Origin: Streptosporangiaceae bacterium
Lineage (GTDB): Bacteria > Actinomycetota > Actinomycetes > Streptosporangiales > Streptosporangiaceae
DNA: 5,058 nucleotides
Assembly: GCA_030045215.1 (NCBI GenBank)
Contig: JASIBJ010000379.1
Span: 1-5,058, forward strand
Reading direction: 5' to 3'
Every line of letters begins with the position of its first letter. Positions within the stretch are counted from its first letter, which is position 1. Under the pieces are notes generated by a model that was not told the DNA's origin, made no database searches, and worked only from the letters and a program-made list of their open reading frames with translations. This document shows, piece after piece, positions 1-5,058 of this stretch. The translations under genes and the position numbers were made by a program.

Positions 1-830
1 CCACCTTGTACCAGGTCTGCGGCGGGCGTTACCTGCTAGGCCTGGGCACCAGCACCAAGGCACTGGCGGAGGGGTTCCACGACACCGCATTCGAGCATCC
101 CGCCGCCAAGCTGCGCGACGCCGTCACCAAGGTCCGTGCGCTGCTGGCGGGGCAGCCCGCCCCGCTCGGCCACGCCGCGGCCGCGCGCCCGCTGCGCCTC
201 GGCCAGCCGCCCATCCCCGACCTGCCCATCTGGGTGGCCGCGCTGGGCCATCACACCACCCGGGTCGCCGCCGAGCTGGGCGACGGCTGGATCCCCGCGC
301 TGGTGGCCAGGGACCGCCTCCCCGGCTGGGCAGCCCAGCTCAGACAGCTGCGCGACACTGCTGCCCCGCACACGCGACCTCTCACAGTGGCGGCTGGGCC
401 CGTCACCGCCGCTGACGAGAACGCCGGCGCGGCCCGCGACATCGCCGCAGCCTGCATCGCCTGGTACCTGGGCGCTATGGGCGAGGTCTACGCCCGATCC
501 ATGTCCGGCCAGGGCTACGCCGCCGAGGTCCAGGCGATCATCGCCGCGAACCCGCATCCCAGCCCACGGGGAGGGACCATCCCAGCCAGCGCCCAGGTCG
601 TCCTCGACCAGCTCGCCGCCTACGGAACCTGTGATCAGGTCCGCGAGCAACTCCAGTCCTGGGACCACGCCGCCGACATCGTCACCATCCTGGTGCCGCC
701 CGGCATGCCCTGGCCCAACATCGAAGCGACCCTCCTGGCCGCAGCGCCGGGCGCTCAGCCGGCCCGCCCGGCCATCCTGTCCGCCGCGGCAAGCGCTCAG
801 ACCATTCCCAAGTTGGCCGGACATCTTTAA
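1..830 (+). CDS. LLM-class (probably F420-dependent) oxidoreductase, 5'-truncated by window edge
   Basis: Luciferase-like monooxygenase (LLM) fold enzyme, expected to be a cytosolic TIM-barrel hydride-transfer enzyme using F420 or a flavin; the substrate cannot be predicted. The frame is open from the first bases and enters in mid-domain at residues reading GGRYLLGLGTS, the strand-loop typical of this family. The TTG at 6-8 is therefore not a credible start, and roughly the first 80-90 residues of a protein of about 330 should lie upstream of the window. Further family-like blocks are PIPDLPIWVAALG followed by AAELGDGWIPAL, and a C-terminal YGTCDQVREQL segment before the final helix. Relatives, as I recall them, usually end just after an 'LRAAAP'-like stretch. 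Here the frame runs about 25 residues further as a low-complexity Ala/Pro tail ending in KLAGHL, and its TAA stop lies in the presumed IS end, overlapping the convergent transposase stop. Family assignment is firm; cofactor choice is inferred from relatives. Confidence 0.88.
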   Translation, partial: TLYQVCGGRYLLGLGTSTKALAEGFHDTAFEHPAAKLRDAVTKVRALLAGQPAPLGHAAAARPLRLGQPPIPDLPIWVAALGHHTTRVAAELGDGWIPALVARDRLPGWAAQLRQLRDTAAPHTRPLTVAAGPVTAADENAGAARDIAAACIAWYLGAMGEVYARSMSGQGYAAEVQAIIAANPHPSPRGGTIPASAQVVLDQLAAYGTCDQVREQLQSWDHAADIVTILVPPGMPWPNIEATLLAAAPGAQPARPAILSAAASAQTIPKLAGHL

Positions 831-832
831 GT
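812..832. repeat. Candidate other terminal repeat of the IS
   Basis: Read left to right this stretch contains GGACATC at 819-825, the heptamer core of the outer repeat at the opposite end when that end is read inward. Flanking positions match poorly. It lies immediately past the transposase stop, where the end of the element is expected, and it covers the last codons and stop of the oxidoreductase. Just before it, CAGACCATTCCCAAG (798-812) matches 13 of 15 positions of 2028-2042 beside the innermost repeat, in direct orientation. Confidence 0.35.
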
Positions 833-2010
833 CGGGCAGCGCGGTGTGGCGGCCGACTGGAGCTGATTTGGGAGCAGGAGGTCGCGGTCGGGGTTGAGGG
901 TGAGCTCGCGGAGGAGTTCGCCGGTGGCGGCGTTGATGACGCGGACGTGCAGGTCGCGGACGAGCATCAGGACGCGGGTTCGGGCGTGGGTCCGGCCGAT
1001 GCCGATGTGGTAGAGCTTCCCGGCGTGGCGGAGGGTGAGCTTGCCGTCGGCGTCGACGCGGTCGGCGCGGACCCGGTCGTGGCTGCCGGCGGCCTGGTCG
1101 CCGGGGCTGGCTTTGGGCCGGGCGGCGTAGGCGGCGCCGGGGTCTGGCGGTGGGGCAATGAACGGTGCGGCCGGCGGGTGTTGTAGTAGCTGGTGAAGGT
1201 GTCCAGGAGGGCCTGGAGCTGGCCGAAGTCGCCGGGCTGGGGCCGGGCGGCCAGCCATTTCTTCAGGGTCTGCCAGAACCGCTCGGCCTTGCCCTGGGTC
1301 TGGGGGTGGTTCGGCTTCCCGTTCTTCTGGATCACGCCCAGGCGCCGCAGCTCGTGTTCCAGGCCGTTGCGGCCGCCGACAAAGCGGGCCGTGTACACGG
1401 TGCCGTTATCTGTCAAAGTTGAGGCCGGAATCCCGTGGGCGGCGCACGCGGCCCGGAAGGCAGCCAGCACGACCGGGCCGGTGACCCGGGCGTGGGCGGT
1501 CAGGTGCAGCACGTACCGGGAATGGTCATCCAGCCAGGTCAAGACCTCAGCGTCACCGCCGCCGGCCAGCCGGCAATGCGTGAAGTCAGACTGCCAGCAC
1601 TCATTCGGCAGCTCGGCGGCAAACCGTAAGTAGGACGATTTCGGGCGCTTGCGCGGCTCGGGGACCACTAACCCGTGCCGGGTCAGGTACCGGCTGATGG
1701 TCGCGGCCGACACCTGCACGCCGTGATGGTGGCGCAGGTGCCAGCAGATGGTGTCCGGGCCGGCGTCCAGGCCCTGCCCGGCCAGGTCCTTGCGCAGCCT
1801 GATGATCAGCTCGACCGTGGTGTCGCTGACCGCGGCCGGCGAGGTGCGCGGCCGCCGGGACCGCGGCTCGAACGCCGACTCGCCCTCGGCCCGGTACCGC
1901 GCGACCAGGCGGCTGACCCAGCCCTGAGAGACCCCGTAAGCGCGGGCTACCTCGCCCTGCGAGCGGCCCTCCGTCACAACAGCAGTGATGACAAGACGTG
2001 CCTTCGACAT
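827..2010 (-). pseudogene. IS481-family DDE transposase, interrupted by one frameshift
   Basis: Cut-and-paste type DDE transposase / integrase-core protein. The ATG at 2008-2010 is chosen because MSKARLVITAVV is the usual family start; an in-frame GTG at 2062-2064 would only add IS-end sequence, and no good Shine-Dalgarno is visible for either. An N-terminal helix-turn-helix spans about residues 16-45 (EVARAYGVSQGWVSRLVARY), then comes the basic RSRRPRTSP linker. The rve core carries candidate catalytic residues D142 (WQSDFTH), D201 (TDNGTVY) and E243 (KAERFWQ), followed by YYNTRRPHRSLPHR. Near codon 291 (about 1130-1140) family similarity jumps to another frame, which supplies YAARPKA, DRVDADGKLTLRH, IGIGRTHARTRV and NAATGELLRELTL before a TAA at 827-829. 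Joined, the protein is about 394 residues, the expected length. The original frame instead runs on to 967 as Pro/Ala/Thr-rich nonsense. A one-base loss, a sequencing error, or recoding could explain it; I favour an inactivating deletion. Confidence 0.88.
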
Positions 2011-2031
2011 CGCCCGACCGTGCCGGCCAGG

Positions 2032-2131
2032 CCATTCCCATGTCCTGAGACACGCCGCGACCACCCAGCCCCATCACGGCCAGGCCGATATTCCTATGTC
2101 TGGAGAGACCCCATTCCGATGTCCTGAAACA
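2032..2131. repeat. Three iterated 21-bp IS-end repeats upstream of the transposase
   Basis: Three direct copies lie at 2032-2052, 2088-2108 and 2111-2131. The core is TTCC-N-ATGTC, followed by a CTGAGACA-like end. Copies 1 and 3 agree at 19 of 21 positions, and copy 2 agrees with copy 1 at 15 of 21. The outermost copy is the probable terminal inverted repeat of the IS; the inner two may be extra transposase-binding sites or regulate the transposase promoter. A fourth, degenerate CCATTTTCGAATGT at 2152-2165 may be a chance match or an older end. Alignment was by eye. Confidence 0.72.
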
Positions 2132-2557
2132 GAACACCGCCATCCCGACGGCCATTTTCGAATGTGTGGTCAATTCGCCAAGGCAGGCGCGAATCGTAGC
2201 TGGCTGTCGCCTGATGTCGCTTGGCGTGGCTGAGCGCCTGGGCAGGCCGTCTCCCATCGTCAGAAATCGGCCCCTACATTCGATTTTGACGCAGTAAAAG
2301 GAGTAACGCCGGGCATTGTGCCTGCAAGCCACATAGTCCACCGGACTTACGACCCGTAAATTCCTCTGGTCAATGGCGTCTGTGAAGCGAGCGAGCTGGC
2401 ACTCAAGTCCGAACGTCGTGGGAACCCACGCGGCTCGCACAGCGGAGCAGCGTCAACTGCCACGCGCGTAGCCGAAGAGTAGAAGTTCGGCGAACGCTCA
2501 CCCATGTATCGCGCAGATCGACGAATATGCCTCGGTGAGCCCGGCCAATCTACCGGT
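2132..2557. other. Gene-poor stretch between the IS and the cupin gene
   Basis: About 425 bases with visibly lower GC than the coding regions. The frame open on the - strand through 2440 shows no family resemblance and runs straight into IS sequence, so it is not credited as a gene. The stretch holds a compact dyad at 2417-2430 (listed separately), a looser CAGGCG/CGCCTG inverted repeat (2184-2189 with 2208-2213), and a weak CCGG-based hairpin candidate near 2541-2556 just past the cupin stop. No tRNA, CRISPR or recognisable promoter was seen. Confidence 0.5.
2417..2430. repeat. Perfect 6-bp dyad with 2-bp spacer
   Basis: CGTGGG-AA-CCCACG forms an exact inverted repeat. As RNA it would give a 5-bp stem (CGTGG/CCACG) with a GAAC tetraloop. 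It lies about 130 bases beyond the cupin stop with no T-run on either side. It could be a protein-binding half-site pair, a short hairpin, or chance in GC-rich DNA. Confidence 0.35.
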
Positions 2558-2920
2558 TCAGCCCCGAGCGTACGTCTCCGCGGCGCGGCTATCGAACTCG
2601 TAGGCTACGAACGGTTCTGAGCCGATGACCCACGCGTCGTGGCCCGGCTCGATGACGTACGCGTCGCCCGGACCGACCTGGACTTCCGTGCCGTCATCGT
2701 GGCGGACCTGCAACTGGCCAGACGCCACGGTTCCCACGTGATGCGTATGGCAGCTGTCGGTGCCCGCGACGGGCTTGATGCACTCAGACCAGCGCCAACC
2801 TGGCTGCAACGTCATCCGCGCGGCCTTCACCGAACCCAGATCGACAACCTGCAGGACAGTCTTATCCGGGGTCCGGCGCTCATCGGGAGCATCGAAGTTC
2901 TTCTTGGTGATTCCAGCCAA
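2558..2920 (-). CDS. Small single-domain cupin protein
   Basis: A 120-residue, probably cytosolic cupin consisting of one beta-barrel domain with no signal peptide or membrane segment. The barrel signatures are PGWRWSECIKPV (residues 40-51), SCHTHHVGTVASGQLQV (56-72) and the second cupin motif GPGDAYVIEPGHDAWV (83-98). H58, H60 or H61 together with H94 could bind a metal. The Glu usual in the first cupin motif is not evident: the segment after the histidines reads VGTVASG. Two cysteines, C48 and C57, are also notable. The start is TTG at 2918-2920, supported by GGAGG at 2928-2932 with a 7-nt spacer; there is no closer in-frame ATG or GTG. The stop is TGA. The gene stands alone, with gene-poor DNA on both sides and the response regulator more than 500 bases upstream on the same strand. 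The cupin fold is clear, but the reaction, if any, cannot be told: such proteins may be small-molecule sensors, isomerases or dioxygenase-like. Confidence 0.88.
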   Translation of the reverse strand: MAGITKKNFDAPDERRTPDKTVLQVVDLGSVKAARMTLQPGWRWSECIKPVAGTDSCHTHHVGTVASGQLQVRHDDGTEVQVGPGDAYVIEPGHDAWVIGSEPFVAYEFDSRAAETYARG

Positions 2921-2927
2921 TGTTCCC

Positions 2928-2932
2928 CCTCC
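2928..2932 (-). promoter_or_regulatory. Shine-Dalgarno fixing the TTG start of the cupin
   Basis: On the - strand TCTGGAGGGGGAACA directly precedes TTG. GGAGG with a 7-nt spacer is a near-ideal ribosome site, and it is the main reason for accepting TTG as the start. Confidence 0.75.
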
Positions 2933-3339
2933 AGAACTTCGGCTCGACTGCGGGACTGGCTAGGCAATCGCTATCACCTTCTCGAGGCGGATGCAACAGG
3001 CACACACCCGAGGGCAGTCGTCAGCTTCACGTCGGGCCAAAGGACCGACGTCCGCAACGTAAAGGGTCGAGCAGATCGCCGGGTAAGCGCGCACGTGTCC
3101 CTATTTATTACTTCGTCAGCGTTCCGGTCGTCGCGGGCGCCCACAGCACGATAGCGAGCGTGGCCTGGATAGCAGGCATCTGTTTACTTGCAATCCTCGG
3201 GCACAAATAGCGACACGATATCGATCTCCTGCAGCATCGAAGCCGTGAGACCTAAATATGCCGTACGCGATTCGGCGACAACTACTCGCACCCGGGCGCG
3301 TCGATCGGCATGCGCAGCGAACTGCCACTTGGGCATCGT

Positions 3340-3360
3340 CGTGCCTGTTTAGAGGGCACG
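3340..3360. repeat. Hairpin-forming inverted repeat, CGTGCC/GGCACG
   Basis: A perfect 6-bp GC-rich stem (3340-3345 with 3355-3360) encloses a 9-nt loop. It lies about 95 bases past the response regulator stop in the direction of that operon. There is no T-run after it. It may act as a second, back-up terminator hairpin, or be incidental. Confidence 0.35.
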
Positions 3361-3411
3361 GAACGCCGACTCGGTGCCGCTCGCTTATCACGGCCAACAG
3401 TGAGCGCTTGT

Positions 3412-3432
3412 CGCAGAACATCCAGTTCTGCG
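3412..3432 (-). terminator. Hairpin just downstream of the two-component operon
   Basis: A perfect 8-bp inverted repeat, CGCAGAAC (3412-3419) and GTTCTGCG (3425-3432), has a 5-nt loop and begins 20 bases past the response regulator TAG on the transcribed side. No U-tract follows, as is often the case in actinobacterial terminators, so it could instead protect the 3' end of the mRNA. Position and perfect pairing support a role in ending or stabilising the kinase-regulator transcript. Confidence 0.5.
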
Positions 3433-3452
3433 GGCGTTCTCGTCGAGGGCTG

Positions 3453-4094
3453 CTAAGCCATGTCGTTCTCGTAGGCAAGCACGACAGCCTGGATCCGGTC
3501 GCGAGCGCCGAGCTTGGTCATGACCCGCGACACGTGCGTCTTGACGGTGGCCTCGCCGACGAACAGTTTGGCGGCGATCTCCGTGTTCGTCAGGCCCCTG
3601 GCCATCAGCTGCCACACCTCGGTCTCCCGTGGGGTAAGGGTGCCGGCCGCCGGCAGTTGGCCGGCAGCAGGCGGGCGGCGGGTGTAGGTCTCGATCAGCC
3701 GCTTGGTGACCGACGGGGCCAGCAGCGCGTCGCCGCGCACGACCTGGCGGATCCCTGCGACCAGCTGGTCGTCGGGAATGTCCTTCACGAGGAACCCGGA
3801 TGCTCCCGCGCGCAGCGCCTCGTAGACGTATTCATCGAGGTCGAAAGTGGTCAAGATGATGACACGGGGGCCGCCAGCAGCAACGATAAGGCGCGTTGCC
3901 GCGATCCCGTCGGTGCCAGGCATCCGGACATCCAGCAGAACCACATCGGGCGTCAGCTCGGCAGCCAGGCGGACCGCCTGGTCACCGTCGCGGGCCTCAC
4001 CCGCTACCTCCATGTCCGCCTCGGCCTGCAGGATGGTACGCAGCCCGGCCAGCACCAGCGGCTGGTCGTCGGCGATGAGGACACGGATGCTCAT
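3453..4094 (-). CDS. NarL/FixJ-family (LuxR-type) response regulator
   Basis: DNA-binding response regulator of 213 residues, the normal length. The receiver domain (about 1-120) has the acidic pair D9-D10, phospho-acceptor D55 in LLDVRMPG, the switch Thr T82 in ILTTFD, and K104 in GFLVKD, so all residues needed for phosphorylation are present. A Pro/Ala linker (about 139-151) leads to a LuxR-type helix-turn-helix beginning LTPRETEV (153-160), with NTEIAAKLFVGEATVKTHVSRVMTKLGARDR carried at 170-200 (EIAAKLFVGEATVKTHV is the HTH core). It should be phosphorylated by the adjacent kinase and then bind DNA as a dimer. The ATG at 4092-4094 lies 4 nt past the kinase stop; AGGA at 4102-4105, inside the kinase's last codons, serves as ribosome site with 7-nt spacing, implying translational coupling. 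The target genes are not indicated by the sequence. Confidence 0.96.
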   Translation of the reverse strand: MSIRVLIADDQPLVLAGLRTILQAEADMEVAGEARDGDQAVRLAAELTPDVVLLDVRMPGTDGIAATRLIVAAGGPRVIILTTFDLDEYVYEALRAGASGFLVKDIPDDQLVAGIRQVVRGDALLAPSVTKRLIETYTRRPPAAGQLPAAGTLTPRETEVWQLMARGLTNTEIAAKLFVGEATVKTHVSRVMTKLGARDRIQAVVLAYENDMA

Positions 4095-4098
4095 CTGC

Positions 4099-5058
4099 TC
4101 ATCCTGGATTCACGGCTGCCGTCCCGGCCGGGCACGGGAGGTGCGCGCGGACGGTGAATCCGCCGTCGGGCCGGGACCTGGCCGTCATTGTCCCGCCGCA
4201 GTCGGTGGCGCGCTCGTGCATGCCGCGCAGGCCGTGGCCGCCGGTGCGCGTGCTCTCGGCCGCCTGATGGCCGCCGTCCACGGCCTCGTTGTCCTGATGC
4301 GCGGGCCATGCGGGTGGCTCGTTGGTGATCTCAAGCGCCAGGCCGTCCGGGTTGCAGAGCGCCCTGACCTGGATGCTGGCGCCGGGGGCGTGCCGCGCGG
4401 CGTTAGTGATCGCCTCTTGGACGATCCGGTATGCCGCCCGGGCGGCGTCGGGCGGGAGCTGCGTCTCGGTGCCGTCGGCGATGAGCGTGACAGGCAGCCC
4501 GCAGACGATGGCCCGGGTCGTCAGTGCACGGATGCCCGCCAGCCCGACCGCCGCGGCGTCGTCGGCGCCTACCACCACGGACAGCACGAGTTCGTGCAGC
4601 TCGCTGGCGGTCTGCGCGGTTACCGCACGCAAGGTGCCGACGTGCTCCGCAGCCAGCGGGGGATCGCTGTCCCATACCCGGCGTGCAGCGGTGGCCTGCA
4701 TGACGATGGTGGTCAGCGCATGCCCGACCGCGTCGTGCAGATCACGCGCGATCTGCAGCCGCTCCCCGGCGACGGCCCGCCGGGCGCTGGCGGCGTTCTC
4801 GTCACGCACGCGGGCGGCGGTTTCCGCAAGCGCGGTCAGCAGACGGCCGCCGTCGCGCAGCAGACGGCCGACAACCCAGCAGGCCAGCACGAGCGCCGCC
4901 GCGCCAGTAAGGTCCGCGCCGTCCTGGCCGAAGTCGGATATCGCTGGTGATATCCGCCCGATCAGGCACGGCCTGCTGCCCTGCATCGCTATCATCGGCG
5001 ACAACCAGGCGGGCGCATCAAGGTAGCGGACCCGCCGAATCCGACTTCTCACGGTCGT
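4099..5058 (-). CDS. Sensor histidine kinase (HisKA_3 type), N-terminus at window edge
   Basis: Membrane sensor kinase partner of the adjacent response regulator; it autophosphorylates on His and passes phosphate to the regulator's Asp. Numbering from a GTG at 5050-5052, the parts are: a hydrophobic helix (about 47-62, GAAALVLACWVVG), a coiled-coil-like linker (67-97), a HisKA_3 dimerisation domain with ERLQIARDLHDAVGHAL and phospho-acceptor H106, and an HATPase_c domain with N-box Asn217 (QEAITNAARHAPG) and G-box TGGHGLRGMHER (270-281). At the second nucleotide-binding block the residues read LEITNEPP, with Asn rather than the DDG of many kinases; related NarL-type kinases show similar variants. 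Only one membrane segment is visible, whereas relatives commonly have four or more. The frame is open to the window edge, so the GTG may be internal and the sensor part may lie outside. The first 45 residues after the GTG are not recognisable. Confidence 0.93.
   Translation of the reverse strand, partial: TTVRSRIRRVRYLDAPAWLSPMIAMQGSRPCLIGRISPAISDFGQDGADLTGAAALVLACWVVGRLLRDGGRLLTALAETAARVRDENAASARRAVAGERLQIARDLHDAVGHALTTIVMQATAARRVWDSDPPLAAEHVGTLRAVTAQTASELHELVLSVVVGADDAAAVGLAGIRALTTRAIVCGLPVTLIADGTETQLPPDAARAAYRIVQEAITNAARHAPGASIQVRALCNPDGLALEITNEPPAWPAHQDNEAVDGGHQAAESTRTGGHGLRGMHERATDCGGTMTARSRPDGGFTVRAHLPCPAGTAAVNPG
4102..4105 (-). promoter_or_regulatory. Ribosome site of the response regulator inside the kinase gene
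   Basis: AGGA on the - strand lies 7 nt before the ATG at 4092-4094, within the final codons and next to the stop of the kinase gene. This supports the chosen ATG and coupled translation of the pair. Confidence 0.6.

Larger units (their letters stand above)
812..2131 (-). mobile_element. IS481-family insertion sequence (boundaries approximate)
   Basis: The element is defined by a transposase reading leftward (about 2010 to 827) plus terminal-type repeats. The right-hand limit is set at the outermost of three iterated 21-bp repeats (2111-2131); read inward on the - strand it begins TGTTTCAGGACATCGG. At the left, the only counterpart is a partial match sharing GGACATC (819-825), which would place the end near 812. 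That inverted repeat is weak, about 11 of 21 positions by eye. No target duplication could be seen: flanks near 806-811 and 2132-2137 do not match. The family assignment is solid from the transposase; the ends, especially the left one, are tentative. A frameshifted transposase suggests that the copy cannot move by itself. Confidence 0.68.
2921..3452. other. Gene-poor stretch between cupin and response regulator
   Basis: About 530 bases with no convincing gene. The + strand frame ending at 3210 finishes in a hydrophobic run (VPVVAGAHSTIASVAWIAG, then ICLLAILGHK) that resembles a membrane helix, but it has no nearby start or ribosome site and its upstream part overlaps the cupin leader with no recognisable domain. 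The stretch should contain the cupin promoter on the - strand. A TTGCAT at 2992-2997 is a possible -35, but no good -10 follows at the right spacing, so no promoter is called. Two hairpins near the response regulator end are listed separately. Confidence 0.5.

Noticed and set aside
6..8. TTG as the start codon of the oxidoreductase
   Set aside because: The frame is open upstream of it, and the encoded sequence begins in the middle of the LLM domain, so the real start is outside the window.
36..824. Long - strand frame opposite the oxidoreductase
   Set aside because: Gly/Arg/Val-rich antisense shadow with no recognisable domain.
136..897. Long + strand frame overlapping the oxidoreductase
   Set aside because: Its Ser/Pro/Arg-rich composition is typical of an off-frame reading of high-GC coding DNA; the LLM motifs are in the other frame.
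1601..2440. Long - strand frame running from the gene-poor stretch into the IS
   Set aside because: It has no family resemblance upstream of the IS, and inside the IS it overlaps the true transposase frame, giving Arg/Gly/Ala-rich shadow protein.
2992..2997. TTGCAT as -35 of a cupin promoter on the - strand
   Set aside because: No acceptable -10 hexamer at 16-19 bp spacing; the best is a TAGCGA-like stretch.
2639..3154. + strand frame opposite the cupin and extending past it
   Set aside because: No recognisable domain; the opposite strand carries the cupin with a strong ribosome site.
2132..3452. Search for CRISPR arrays, tRNA genes or attachment sites in the gene-poor stretches
   Set aside because: No regularly spaced repeats, no cloverleaf-like arms and no duplicated attachment core were seen.
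3847..4950. Very long + strand frame opposite the kinase and regulator genes
   Set aside because: It mirrors two unmistakable - strand genes, has no domain motifs, and reflects G/C bias at third codon positions.

Overview
The window looks like chromosomal DNA from a high-GC actinobacterium (Streptomyces / Streptosporangiales type). The reasons are strong G/C bias at third codon positions, GTG and TTG starts, an F420-type luciferase-like oxidoreductase, an IS481-family transposase of a type common in actinomycetes, and a NarL-type two-component pair. The genus cannot be fixed from the sequence alone.

Layout. (1) Positions 1-830, + strand: the 3' part of an LLM-class (probably F420-dependent) oxidoreductase; its N-terminus lies before the window. 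(2) About 812-2131: an IS481-type insertion sequence in the opposite orientation. Its DDE transposase starts at 2010 and is broken by one frameshift near 1130-1140, with the C-terminal domain continuing in another frame to 827. The transposase stop and the oxidoreductase stop overlap tail to tail, so the IS probably inserted at the 3' end of the oxidoreductase gene and supplied its present stop codon. Upstream of the transposase are three iterated 21-bp repeats, the outermost of which is the likely IS end. (3) 2132-2557: no convincing gene. (4) 2558-2920, - strand: a small single-domain cupin with a TTG start and a strong Shine-Dalgarno. (5) 2921-3452: no convincing gene, but two hairpins, one just after the response regulator stop. 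(6) 3453-5058, - strand: a tightly spaced histidine kinase / LuxR-type response regulator operon, with the kinase running off the right edge.

Functional reading. The kinase and response regulator are clearly one unit: 4 nt apart, with the regulator's ribosome site inside the kinase's last codons. The cupin lies downstream on the same strand but is separated by about 530 bases and a hairpin, so it is probably transcribed separately. Nothing links the oxidoreductase to the other genes; the IS and the two gene-poor stretches suggest a patchwork boundary. I found no convincing new multi-gene system. The observations most worth a second look are the IS architecture, its frameshift, and its effect on the oxidoreductase C-terminus.
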